Shown: piece after piece, positions 6,718 through 13,007 of the stretch
Numbering within the stretch: the first letter of the stretch is position 1
How the letters are laid out: every line of letters starts with the position of its first letter
Assembly (NCBI GenBank): GCA_025454275.1
Contig: JALOOS010000013.1
Coordinates: 1 to 13,007, forward strand
DNA from: Desulfobacterales bacterium
GTDB taxonomy: Bacteria > Desulfobacterota > Desulfobacteria > Desulfobacterales > SpSt-501
Length of the DNA: 13,007 nt
Reading direction: 5' to 3'
The notes under the pieces: generated by a model
What the model was told of the DNA's origin: nothing
Database searches by the model: none
What the model saw: the letters and a program-made list of their open reading frames with translations, nothing else
Translations under genes and position numbers: made by a program

Positions 6718-7551
6718 ATGCAGCCTGGGTTGCCGATAACACCCTACACGGGCCCCCTGCGCGGGGTGGTGCTGGACTGGGCGGGAACGGCCGTCGACTA
6801 CGGTTGCCTGGGGCCGGCGGCCGTGTTTCTGGACGTGTTCCGGAAGTTCGGCGTCGCGGTGACAACGTCCGATGCCCGTCAGTTCATGGGCCTGATGAAA
6901 AAGGACCACATCCGCAGCATGTGCCGGCTTCCGACGGTGGCCGCCGGGTGGCAGGCCCGCTACGGGCGGGTTCCGGATGAGGGCGATGTCGATGCGCTCT
7001 ACGCCGAAACCGAACCGATGATGGCGGCCGCGATCGCCCGCCATGCCGAGCCCATCCCGGGGCTGCTCGCGTTCGTCGAGGCCATGCGCGCAAAGGGGAT
7101 CAAGATCGGCTCCTCGACCGGCTACACCCGCCCCATGATGGAGATCCTGGCTCCGGAGGCCTCCCGCCGGGGATACCGCCCGGATGCAATCGTCACCCCC
7201 TCGGATGTGCCCGCCGGGCGGCCCTATCCCTGGATGTGCTACCTGAACGCCATTCGGCTCGAGCGCTTTCCCCTGCAGGCGATGGTGAAAATCGGCGACA
7301 CGGTGAGCGACATCCACGAGGGGCGCAACGCCGGCATGTGGGCCATCGGCCTGACCAAGTCCGGCAACCTGCTGGGGCTCTCGGCGGAAGAGGCCGACCG
7401 GTTGGAGCCGGCCGAGCTCGCGCGCCGGCTGGCCGCCGCCGCGGCCGGCTTGAAGGCGGCCGGCGCCCATTACACGGCGGAAGGTATCTGGGCGGTGCTG
7501 CCGATCCTCGATGAGATCGCCGCCCGCCTGTCGGCCGGCGAGCAGCCCTGA
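6718..7551 (+). CDS. phnX: Phosphonoacetaldehyde hydrolase (phosphonatase)
   Basis: This cytoplasmic HAD-superfamily enzyme of 277 residues splits phosphonoacetaldehyde into acetaldehyde and phosphate. The start at 6718 follows GGGAGGAGGA with a normal spacer and places the family N-terminus correctly. DWAGTAVDYG (20-29) carries the nucleophile Asp20. GLMKKDHIR (58-66) contains the cap-domain lysine, probably Lys61, which forms the Schiff base with the substrate aldehyde. GSSTGYTRPM (131-140), TPSDVPAGRPYPWMCY (160-175) and KIGDTVSDIHEGRNAGMW (191-208, with Asp194 and Asp198) are the remaining HAD motifs and the phosphonatase fingerprint. Length is typical. It precedes phnW by 108 bp on the same strand. 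The order phnX–phnW is the degradation pair in reverse reaction order. All catalytic positions appear intact. Confidence 0.96.
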   Translation: MQPGLPITPYTGPLRGVVLDWAGTAVDYGCLGPAAVFLDVFRKFGVAVTTSDARQFMGLMKKDHIRSMCRLPTVAAGWQARYGRVPDEGDVDALYAETEPMMAAAIARHAEPIPGLLAFVEAMRAKGIKIGSSTGYTRPMMEILAPEASRRGYRPDAIVTPSDVPAGRPYPWMCYLNAIRLERFPLQAMVKIGDTVSDIHEGRNAGMWAIGLTKSGNLLGLSAEEADRLEPAELARRLAAAAAGLKAAGAHYTAEGIWAVLPILDEIAARLSAGEQP

Positions 7552-7659
7552 GCCGACGGCAACCTGCGGGCGGCCAAATCTCCGCGTGGGCGGCCGGAGG
7601 GAGGACCTCTGCGTGATCGATGAAACTGAAATACAACTCATTTGAGAGAAGGAGCCCCC

Positions 7660-8772
7660 ATGGCATCCCCGGAACCGCCGGCCAACCCTTACCTTCTTCT
7701 CACCCCGGGACCTTTGACCACCACGGCGGGCGTCAAGGCCGTGATGATGCGCGACTGGTGCACCTGGGACGAGGACTACAACCGCCTGGTCCAGGCCATC
7801 CGCGGGGAGTTGACGGCCCTGGCCACGGCCGAGCCGGGCTACACCACCGTCCTGATCCAGGGGAGCGGCACCTTCGGGGTGGAGGCCGCCGTCACCACGG
7901 CCGTGCCCGACACGGGCAAGCTGCTGGTGCTCGCCAACGGCGCCTACGGCCGCCGCATCGGCCAGATTGCCGAACGCAGCCGTATTCCCTTCCGGGTGGT
8001 GGACAGCGGCGAGCTCTGCCCGCCGGATCCCGATGAAACCGCGGCGGTTCTGCGCGAAGACCCGTCCATCACCCACGTGGCGGTGGTCCACTGCGAAACC
8101 ACCACCGGCATGCTGAACCCGGTCGCGGCGATCGGGCGCGCGGTCAAATCCGGCGGGCGGTGCTTCATCGTGGATGCCATGAGCAGTTTCGGCGGGATCC
8201 CCCTGGATGCGGCCGCCATCGGGGCGGATTATCTCATCAGCAGCGCCAACAAATGCATCCAGGGGGTGCCCGGGTTCGCTTTCGTAGTGGCCCGCCGGCA
8301 GGAGCTCGAAAAGACCCGGGGCCGCGCCCGATCGCTCAGCCTGGACCTCTACGACCAGTGGGCGACGATGGAGGCGCACCAGGGCAAGTGGCGCTTCACC
8401 TCGCCCACGCACGTGGTGCGGGCATTCTTCCAGGCGCTGCAGGAGCTCAAGGCCGAAGGCGGGATCGGCGCGCGCCATGCCCGCTACCGGGAGAACCACC
8501 GGCTCCTCGCGGACGGCATGCAGGCCCTGGGTTTCGAGCCGCTCCTGCCGGCCGCCCTGCGTTCGCCCATCATCACCGCCTTCCACCGCCCGGCGGACCC
8601 GGCCTATGACTTCCGTGATTTCTACGACCGGCTCAAAACGCAGGGGTTCGTGATCTACCCCGGCAAGGTGACCGAACGCGAGACATTCCGCATCGGCACC
8701 ATCGGCGACGTCCATCCCGCGGACATCCGGCGCCTTCTCCAGGCGGTTGCCGACTCCATGTTCTGGAGATAG
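7660..8772 (+). CDS. phnW: 2-Aminoethylphosphonate:pyruvate aminotransferase
   Basis: This class V PLP-dependent transaminase of 370 residues converts 2-aminoethylphosphonate and pyruvate into phosphonoacetaldehyde and alanine, feeding PhnX. I chose the ATG at 7660, preceded by GAGAAGGAG; a TTG at 7642 would add six residues and lie upstream of that site. LLTPGPLTTT (13-22), QGSGTFGVEAAV (67-78), HCETTTGMLNP (144-154), VDAMSSFGG (171-179, Asp172 for the pyridine nitrogen) and SSANKCIQGVPGFAFV (194-209, Schiff-base Lys198) give the family fingerprint. FRIGTIGDV near the end contains the conserved carboxylate/phosphonate-binding Arg. No promoter array occurs in the 108-bp gap, so it should be cotranscribed with phnX. 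Uptake genes for the phosphonate and a LysR-type or GntR-type regulator, common neighbours elsewhere, are not in the window. Confidence 0.96.
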   Translation: MASPEPPANPYLLLTPGPLTTTAGVKAVMMRDWCTWDEDYNRLVQAIRGELTALATAEPGYTTVLIQGSGTFGVEAAVTTAVPDTGKLLVLANGAYGRRIGQIAERSRIPFRVVDSGELCPPDPDETAAVLREDPSITHVAVVHCETTTGMLNPVAAIGRAVKSGGRCFIVDAMSSFGGIPLDAAAIGADYLISSANKCIQGVPGFAFVVARRQELEKTRGRARSLSLDLYDQWATMEAHQGKWRFTSPTHVVRAFFQALQELKAEGGIGARHARYRENHRLLADGMQALGFEPLLPAALRSPIITAFHRPADPAYDFRDFYDRLKTQGFVIYPGKVTERETFRIGTIGDVHPADIRRLLQAVADSMFWR

Positions 8773-8814
8773 CCGCATCAGCCCTCGTCGCATGCCTCCG
8801 CACCGATCCCCCTT

Positions 8815-8830
8815 CATCCAACATTGGATG
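8815..8830. other. 7-bp inverted repeat between phnW and the DUF5132-like gene
   Basis: CATCCAA (8815-8821), CA, TTGGATG (8824-8830) is a perfect inverted repeat with a two-base centre, 33 bp upstream of heptamer array D. CTTTTT follows 20 bases later, too far for an intrinsic terminator. It may be an operator for a dimeric repressor or part of a weak phnW transcript end; nothing decides between these. Confidence 0.35.
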
Positions 8831-8862
8831 GCGCTGGGCACGACAAACTGCTTTTTATCATT

Positions 8863-8907
8863 TTCTAGCACAACCTTAACGTGCGGCTAGCACTTCTCGG
8901 CTAGTAT
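8863..8907 (+). promoter_or_regulatory. Phased heptamer array D and -10 upstream of the DUF5132-like gene
   Basis: TTCTAGC (8863-8869), CCTTAAC (8874-8880) and GGCTAGC (8885-8891) start 11 bp apart; after exactly 10 bp comes TAGTAT (8902-8907), 4/6 to TATAAT. A fourth related word, GGCTAGT (8899-8905), is out of phase and overlaps the -10. CTAG, normally a scarce tetranucleotide in bacteria, occurs three times in 40 bases. The rest of the 8773-9071 gap is AT-rich around 8905-8945 and holds no gene; the leader to the ATG at 9072 is about 160 bases. Confidence 0.68.
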
Positions 8908-9071
8908 GAAAAGTTTAAGTAGGTAAATGAATTAATTTTTTTCTCGACACGGTGGGCCTGGAATTGTTAGTTTTGCAGCAATTGCCGCTTGTTGTCCGCT
9001 GCCCGGGCAACGGCCTTGCTTTCGAACCATGGAGGGCGGCCCATTCCAGGGGGCCAAGGAAGGAGGAAATC

Positions 9072-9344
9072 ATGTTCGGAATCACCAACGGAATCCGGTT
9101 CGGGGGAGCGGTGGCCATCGGCGCCGCGGCCGTTCTGCTGGCCCCGATCGTTCTGCCCATCGTCGCCAGCGTGTTGAAGCCGGTCGCCAAGTCGGTCATC
9201 AAGGGCGGCATCATGGCCTTCGAGGGTGCCAAGGTGGCGCTGGCCGAAACCCAGGAGACGGTCGAGGACATCGTGGCCGAGGCGAAAGCCGAGATTGCCG
9301 ACAGCCGCAAGGCACCGGCCAAGGCCACAAAGAAGTCGGCCTGA
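9072..9344 (+). CDS. Small DUF5132-like membrane-associated protein
   Basis: The protein has 90 residues; its ATG is set by AAGGAGG (9060-9066) five bases upstream. After a short Gly-rich start, residues 10-35 are hydrophobic (GGAVAIGAAAVLLAPIVLPI and on), with GxxxG/AxxxA-like small-residue spacing. KPVAKSVIKGGIMAFEGAK (36-54) is amphipathic. Residues 55-78 are acidic and probably helical (ETQETVEDIVAEAKAEIAD), and the tail is Lys/Ala-rich (KAPAKATKKSA). I recall proteins of this pattern as DUF5132 and as neighbours of HMA2-like proteins and P-type ATPases; the family name was not checked. No function is established. The position at the head of the cassette and a single strong predicted helix suggest a small accessory subunit or membrane-curvature/assembly protein for the downstream transporter; this is inference only. 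Confidence 0.8.
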   Translation: MFGITNGIRFGGAVAIGAAAVLLAPIVLPIVASVLKPVAKSVIKGGIMAFEGAKVALAETQETVEDIVAEAKAEIADSRKAPAKATKKSA

Positions 9345-9370
9345 ACGCGGGCCGTCGCACGGGAGCCGAT

Positions 9371-9895
9371 GTGAAAGGCGCAGCGGTGGAACTGCCCGAG
9401 GCCGTCGTCACCCACCACTCTTCCGGCCGGCTGAGAATCCGCATCCCCTCCCGGCAGGGGGATGCGGCTTTCTTCTCCTCCCTGCAGGCGGCCTGCTCCC
9501 GGTGGCGGGAAGGGGTGCGTCCGCAGGCCAACCCGCTCACGGGAAGCCTTCTTTTTTGCGCGGATCGCCTCGAGCTGCAGGCCGTGGCCGATTTCGGGCG
9601 CACGCAAGGGCTTTTCGACCTCACGACCGATCCACCGCCCCGGCCTCCCATCATGCACGAAGTGGTCAAACCGGTGGCGGGGTTCGATCGAACCCTCACG
9701 CACCTGACCGGCGGGCGGGTCGACTTGCCGAGCGGGATTTTCCTGATGCTGCTCGCCTTCGGAATATACGAGATCGCCAAGGGCCGATGGACGGCGCCCC
9801 CCTGGTACACGGCGTTCTGGTACGCCTTCGGCCTGGTGTCGATGTTCGTGGTCAAAAAGGGCATCGGCGACACCCCGGGGCGCGAGCACACCTGA
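9371..9895 (+). CDS. HMA2-like domain protein with two membrane helices
   Basis: The start is GTG at 9371, 26 bp after the preceding gene, behind GGGAG (9361-9365); it gives 174 residues and a normal HMA2-like N-terminus. HHSSGRLRIRIPSRQGD (15-31) and NPLTGSLLF (54-62) match the pattern H-x-x-x-GR-x-R-x-R-x-P ... TG-S/N-x-L of ferredoxin-like HMA2 domains. The CxxC metal site of classical HMA domains is absent. Residues about 119-135 (LPSGIFLMLLAFGIYEI) and 144-162 (PWYTAFWYAFGLVSMFVV) are two membrane helices separated by KGRWTAP. The next gene begins with a similar HMA-like domain, so both may pair or compete at the transporter. The gene is probably cotranscribed with the DUF5132-like gene. 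No catalytic motif was seen and the function is unknown. Confidence 0.75.
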   Translation: MKGAAVELPEAVVTHHSSGRLRIRIPSRQGDAAFFSSLQAACSRWREGVRPQANPLTGSLLFCADRLELQAVADFGRTQGLFDLTTDPPPRPPIMHEVVKPVAGFDRTLTHLTGGRVDLPSGIFLMLLAFGIYEIAKGRWTAPPWYTAFWYAFGLVSMFVVKKGIGDTPGREHT

Positions 9896-9963
9896 TTCTC
9901 CCCCATCTTGACCTCTTCTGCCCCGTGCATCGGCTGTTGGGCCGCGGCCCCTGGCGCTCGAGG

Positions 9964-10008
9964 TTCTAACCATTTTCTAACATAACTCCAACAATTTCAT
10001 CATGTTTT
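9964..10008 (+). promoter_or_regulatory. Heptamer array E upstream of the P-type ATPase gene
   Basis: Two identical heptamers TTCTAAC (9964-9970 and 9975-9981) and a weaker third, CTCCAAC (9986-9992), start 11 bp apart. The hexamer 10 bp further on, TGTTTT (10003-10008), is a poor -10 (3/6), so promoter strength is uncertain, but the array itself is the cleanest pair in the window. It suggests that the ATPase can be transcribed separately from the two small genes before it. A GGGCCGCGGCCC palindrome (9939-9950) just upstream has no T-run. Confidence 0.62.
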
Positions 10009-10089
10009 TCAGAGAAAAGCGAAAATGGCGTGTGCCTGTGCCCGCCAGGGGGATGAAGCAGGCGCTGCCGCATAGCGCCCGGAGCAAAC

Positions 10090-13007
10090 ATGATTCAGGC
10101 GATTCACACCCAGGTTGAGGGCCGCGCCCGCTTCCGGATCGAGGGTCTCTTCGGCTCGGAACATCTGAAGCGATTGCTCGAGCAGCGGCTCTCCCGTGAG
10201 AAGGACATCTTTGCGGCGTCGGCCAATATCCTGACCGGCAACATCCTCGTCAATTTCAACTCCAACAACAACCACCACTCCATTCGGTTTCTGCTCGAGG
10301 AGATCCTGGTGGAGGTCCGCGATAAAGGCCTGCCGCAGATTCCTCCTGCAGAACCGATCGAACCGGGAGCGGCACCCTCTCCGGCCCGAAAGCTCCCGGT
10401 CGAGACACTCAAGCGCTTTCTATCCCCGGAGGCGGAGGGGCCCGCCCATCTGCAGAAGCCCTGGCATACGCTGGATGCGGCCGCTGCGGCCGCCATCCTG
10501 CGCACCGATGCGCGCACCGGCCTCGCTTCCAGCGAGGCCGCCGAGCGGCTGCAGGCCTATGGAGCCAACCTGCTGCCCAAGCCGAAGCCGCGCTCCGGGG
10601 CCGAGATCTTTTTCCAGCAGTTGAACACGCTGCCGGTCATGCTCTTGGGGGCTGCGGCCGGGATTTCGGTCCTGACCGGGGGCCTCCTCGATGCCGCCGT
10701 CATCGGGGGAGTGGTTCTCGCCAATGCCGTCATCGGCTATTTCACGGAAAGCGGCGCCGAAAAAACCATGGAGTCGCTCAAAGATCTGGTCCACCCGACG
10801 GCGGAGGTGATCCGGGAGGGGCGCCCCGTTCACCTGGCGGTGGAGGAGGTGACGGTCGGGGACATCCTGGTGCTCAAGCCCGGGACCTACGTGGCGGCCG
10901 ACAGCCGGATCCTCACCGCCGACCGGCTGAGCGTCGATGAGTCCATGCTGACCGGCGAGAGCCTGCCGGTGCACAAGGAGCCGGCGCGGCTCAAACACGA
11001 AAACACCCCGCTGGCCGACCGCGCCAACATGGTCTACATGGGCACCCTTGTGACCGGCGGCCAGGGCCTGGCGGCGGTGGTGGCCGTCGCCCGCTTCACC
11101 CAGGTCGGCATGCTCCAGGCGATGCTCTCCGAGACCCGGACGCCGCCCACCCCGATCGAACTCCAGCTTGAGCGGATGGGCAACCAGCTGGTGACCGCCT
11201 GCGGGGCGATCTGCGGGGTGGTGTTCGGGATCGGGTTTCTGCGCGGCTACGGTCTGGTCCAGATGCTGCAGATGTCGATCTCGCTCGCGGCCTCGGCCGT
11301 TCCCGAGGGTCTTCCGGCGGCGGCGACGATCAACTTCGCCATGGGCATCACCGACCTGCGCCGGCACGGGGTGCTCGTGCGCCGGCTCCAGGCCGTCGAG
11401 ACCCTCGGGGCGGTCCAGACCATCTGCCTGGACAAGACCGGCACCATCACCGAGAACCGCATGACGGTGACCGAGATCCTGGCGGGCCCCACGCGCTTTG
11501 CCGTGGCGGGCGACCTGCTCGGTCCCGCCCCGGACGGGCGGGATGTGCTCGCGATCGGAGAGATCCGCCACCTTCTGATCGCCTGCGCCCTGTGCAACGA
11601 GATCAAGATCACGGTGGACAAGGAGAGCGGCGAGGTGACGCTCTTCGGCTCCTCCACGGAGACGGCTCTCATGCGGGTGGCGGCTGGGACGGGGATCGAC
11701 ATCGTCGGCCTGCAGGAGGACTTTCGTTTCGTGGGTCTGCGCCTGCGGGCGGAGAACCGGCTCTACATGAGCAGCCTGCACTCCTGCCCCTCGGAGGATT
11801 GCCGCTACAGCTTCACCAAGGGCAGCCCGCACGACGTGCTCGACCTGTGCGACCGGGAAATGGTGAACGGCCGGGTGCGGGCGCTGACCGAGGAGCGCCG
11901 GCAGGAGATCCATATCGAGAACGACCGCATGGCCGGCCGCGGGCTGCGGGTGCTCGGCTTCGCCTTCAACCGCTTCACGATGCAGCAGCCGATCGACGAG
12001 GCGGCGCCGATGGCCTGGCTGGGGCTCGCCGGAATGGAGGACCCGATCCGCCCGGGAGTGGCCGAGCTGATCGCGGTCTTCCAGCGGGCGGGGATCGAGA
12101 CCGTGATGATCACCGGCGACCAGAGCACGACCGCCTATGCCGTGGCCCGCGAGCTGAACCTGGGCGGCGAGCGTCCGCTCAAGATCCTGGACTCGGCCGA
12201 GCTCACCTCGCTCGACCCGGAGCGGCTCAAGGCGCTCGCCAAGAACGTCCACGTCTATTCGCGGGTCAGCCCGGCCCACAAGCTGCGCATCGTGCAGGCC
12301 CTGCAGGCCGCCGGCCGGGTGGTGGCCATGACCGGGGACGGGATCAACGACGGCCCGGCCCTGAAGGCGGCCAACATCGGCATCGCCCTCGGCGAATCCG
12401 GCACCGATGTGGCGCGCGAGGTGGCCGATATCGTCATCGAAGGGGACCGGCTGGAGCAGCTGATCCTGGCCCTGCGTGGCGGGCGCACGACCTACGGCAA
12501 CATCCGCAAGTCGGTCCGCTTCTTCCTTTCGACCAACATGACCGAGATCATTGTGATGTTCGCCTGCATGGCGCTCGGCCTGGGGTTTCCGCTGACCGTC
12601 ATGCAGCTGCTCTGGATCAACATCATTTCGGACATCTTCCCGGGGCTCGCCCTCTCGCGCGAGCAGCCTGAGCCGGGCCTCATGGAGCAGCCGCCGCGGC
12701 CCGCCGGCGCCCCGCTCTTCTCGGGCCGGGACTTCCGCGCCATGGCGCTCGAGTCCGGCACCATCAGCTCCGGCGCCCTCGGCGCCTATCTCTACGGGAT
12801 CGGCCGCTACGGGCGCGGGGCCCGGGCCGGCGGGCTTGCCTTCCAGGCGCTCGTCTTCGGCCAGCTCCTGCATGCCTTCAGCTGCCGCTCGGAGCACCGG
12901 AGCCTCTTCGCGACGCCGCGCCCGCCGTCGAACCCCTTCCTCAACTGGGCGGTCGGCGGCTCCCTCGCCCTGCAGCTGCTCACCCTGCTGCTCCCCGGGC
13001 TGCGGGG
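10090..13007 (+). CDS. P-type cation ATPase with cysteine-free HMA-like N-terminus (right end cut)
   Basis: The ATG follows GGAG (10081-10084); the frame stays open to the window edge after 972 codons, near the expected C-terminus. Residues 1-78 are an HMA-like domain (VEGRARFRIEGL, NILTGNILVNF) without CxxC. A Pro-rich linker follows, then a Cation_ATPase_N region from about Trp125. TGES is at 288-291, PEGLP at 405-409, DKTGT with phosphorylated Asp448 at 448-452, GSSTETAL and KGSP (Lys577) in the nucleotide domain, and TGDGIND from 748. The order and PEGLP make it a P2-type pump, not a CPx heavy-metal ATPase. By alignment with SERCA, Glu406 (E309), Asn816 (N768), Glu819 (E771), Asn844 (N796), Ser847 (T799) and Asp848 (D800) keep cation ligands, while Gln925 stands at E908. 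Calcium or manganese export is the best inference. Array E lies upstream. Confidence 0.93.
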   Translation, partial: MIQAIHTQVEGRARFRIEGLFGSEHLKRLLEQRLSREKDIFAASANILTGNILVNFNSNNNHHSIRFLLEEILVEVRDKGLPQIPPAEPIEPGAAPSPARKLPVETLKRFLSPEAEGPAHLQKPWHTLDAAAAAAILRTDARTGLASSEAAERLQAYGANLLPKPKPRSGAEIFFQQLNTLPVMLLGAAAGISVLTGGLLDAAVIGGVVLANAVIGYFTESGAEKTMESLKDLVHPTAEVIREGRPVHLAVEEVTVGDILVLKPGTYVAADSRILTADRLSVDESMLTGESLPVHKEPARLKHENTPLADRANMVYMGTLVTGGQGLAAVVAVARFTQVGMLQAMLSETRTPPTPIELQLERMGNQLVTACGAICGVVFGIGFLRGYGLVQMLQMSISLAASAVPEGLPAAATINFAMGITDLRRHGVLVRRLQAVETLGAVQTICLDKTGTITENRMTVTEILAGPTRFAVAGDLLGPAPDGRDVLAIGEIRHLLIACALCNEIKITVDKESGEVTLFGSSTETALMRVAAGTGIDIVGLQEDFRFVGLRLRAENRLYMSSLHSCPSEDCRYSFTKGSPHDVLDLCDREMVNGRVRALTEERRQEIHIENDRMAGRGLRVLGFAFNRFTMQQPIDEAAPMAWLGLAGMEDPIRPGVAELIAVFQRAGIETVMITGDQSTTAYAVARELNLGGERPLKILDSAELTSLDPERLKALAKNVHVYSRVSPAHKLRIVQALQAAGRVVAMTGDGINDGPALKAANIGIALGESGTDVAREVADIVIEGDRLEQLILALRGGRTTYGNIRKSVRFFLSTNMTEIIVMFACMALGLGFPLTVMQLLWINIISDIFPGLALSREQPEPGLMEQPPRPAGAPLFSGRDFRAMALESGTISSGALGAYLYGIGRYGRGARAGGLAFQALVFGQLLHAFSCRSEHRSLFATPRPPSNPFLNWAVGGSLALQLLTLLLPGLR

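Noticed and set aside
8832..8852. Possible sigma-54 promoter (GGGCACG ... CTGCTT)
   Set aside because: The spacing between GG and GC is 11 rather than the required 10 bases, and array D with its -10 explains the region better.
6613..8871. Minus-strand open frame of 752 codons across phnX and phnW
   Set aside because: It covers two unmistakable plus-strand enzymes and their spacer, and has no recognisable domain.
9939..9950. GGGCCGCGGCCC palindrome as a terminator after the HMA2-like gene
   Set aside because: No loop of useful size and no following T-run; perfect GC palindromes of this size are common in such DNA.
10420..12897. Long minus-strand open frame of 825 codons opposite the ATPase gene
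   Set aside because: It is antisense to a frame with all P-type ATPase motifs. Its protein is His/Arg/Gly-rich low-complexity sequence typical of the reverse strand of GC-rich genes.
10090..13007. Calling the ATPase a copper or zinc P1B pump because of its HMA-like domain
   Set aside because: There is no CxxC and no CPx motif; PEGLP and the P2-type ligand pattern are present instead.

Overview
The window is GC-rich bacterial DNA with the tight gene packing, strong AGGAGG-type ribosome binding sites and short AT-richer promoter islands of a free-living Gram-negative. The gene families (a PHP–glycosyltransferase fusion, a DUF5132-like small membrane protein, an HMA2-like protein and an HMA-tagged P-type ATPase) remind me of Desulfuromonadota/Geobacter-type deltaproteobacteria. 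That placement is inference from recall. No rRNA, tRNA, CRISPR array, insertion sequence or phage gene was seen.

Layout. (1) 1-345: no gene, a GC-rich inverted repeat, then a promoter. (2) 346-3930, plus strand: a PHP/glycosyltransferase fusion lacking the C-terminal half of its transferase, then, from its own promoter, a PAP2 lipid phosphatase and an MJ1255-type glycosyltransferase. This looks like an envelope or lipid glycosylation module. (3) 3937-6339, minus strand: an 800-residue ATP-grasp/phosphohistidine 'dikinase' of rifampin-phosphotransferase or PEP-synthase-like architecture without the PEP barrel, convergent with the glycosyltransferase and divergent from the next operon. (4) 6718-8772, plus strand: phnX and phnW, a complete two-step route from 2-aminoethylphosphonate to acetaldehyde and phosphate. 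(5) 9072 to the right edge, plus strand: a DUF5132-like 90-residue protein, an HMA2-like two-helix membrane protein, and a P-type ATPase with a cysteine-free HMA-like N-terminus and SERCA-like cation ligands, cut by the window end after 972 codons.

The most interesting signal is not a gene. Five intergenic regions (upstream of the PHP fusion, PAP2, phnX, the DUF5132-like gene and the ATPase) each hold three heptamers close to NNCTARC, spaced exactly 11 bp start to start. Exactly 10 bp after the third heptamer lies a -10-like hexamer in four of the five. Two further heptamers in the same 11-bp phase lie on the minus strand upstream of the dikinase gene. This is the geometry of an OmpR/PhoB-family activator site (heptamer + 4-bp spacer, array replacing the -35). 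The core CTAAC resembles the Pho boxes known from cyanobacterial SphR and Bacillus PhoP. Since one target is a phosphonate-degradation operon and another carries a lipid phosphatase and a glycosyltransferase, I propose that the whole window is one co-regulated block, most simply a phosphate-starvation (Pho) block: phosphorus scavenging from phosphonate, phospholipid-to-glycolipid replacement, and an unexplained cation-transport cassette. The repeats and spacing are read directly from the sequence; the regulator's identity is inference.
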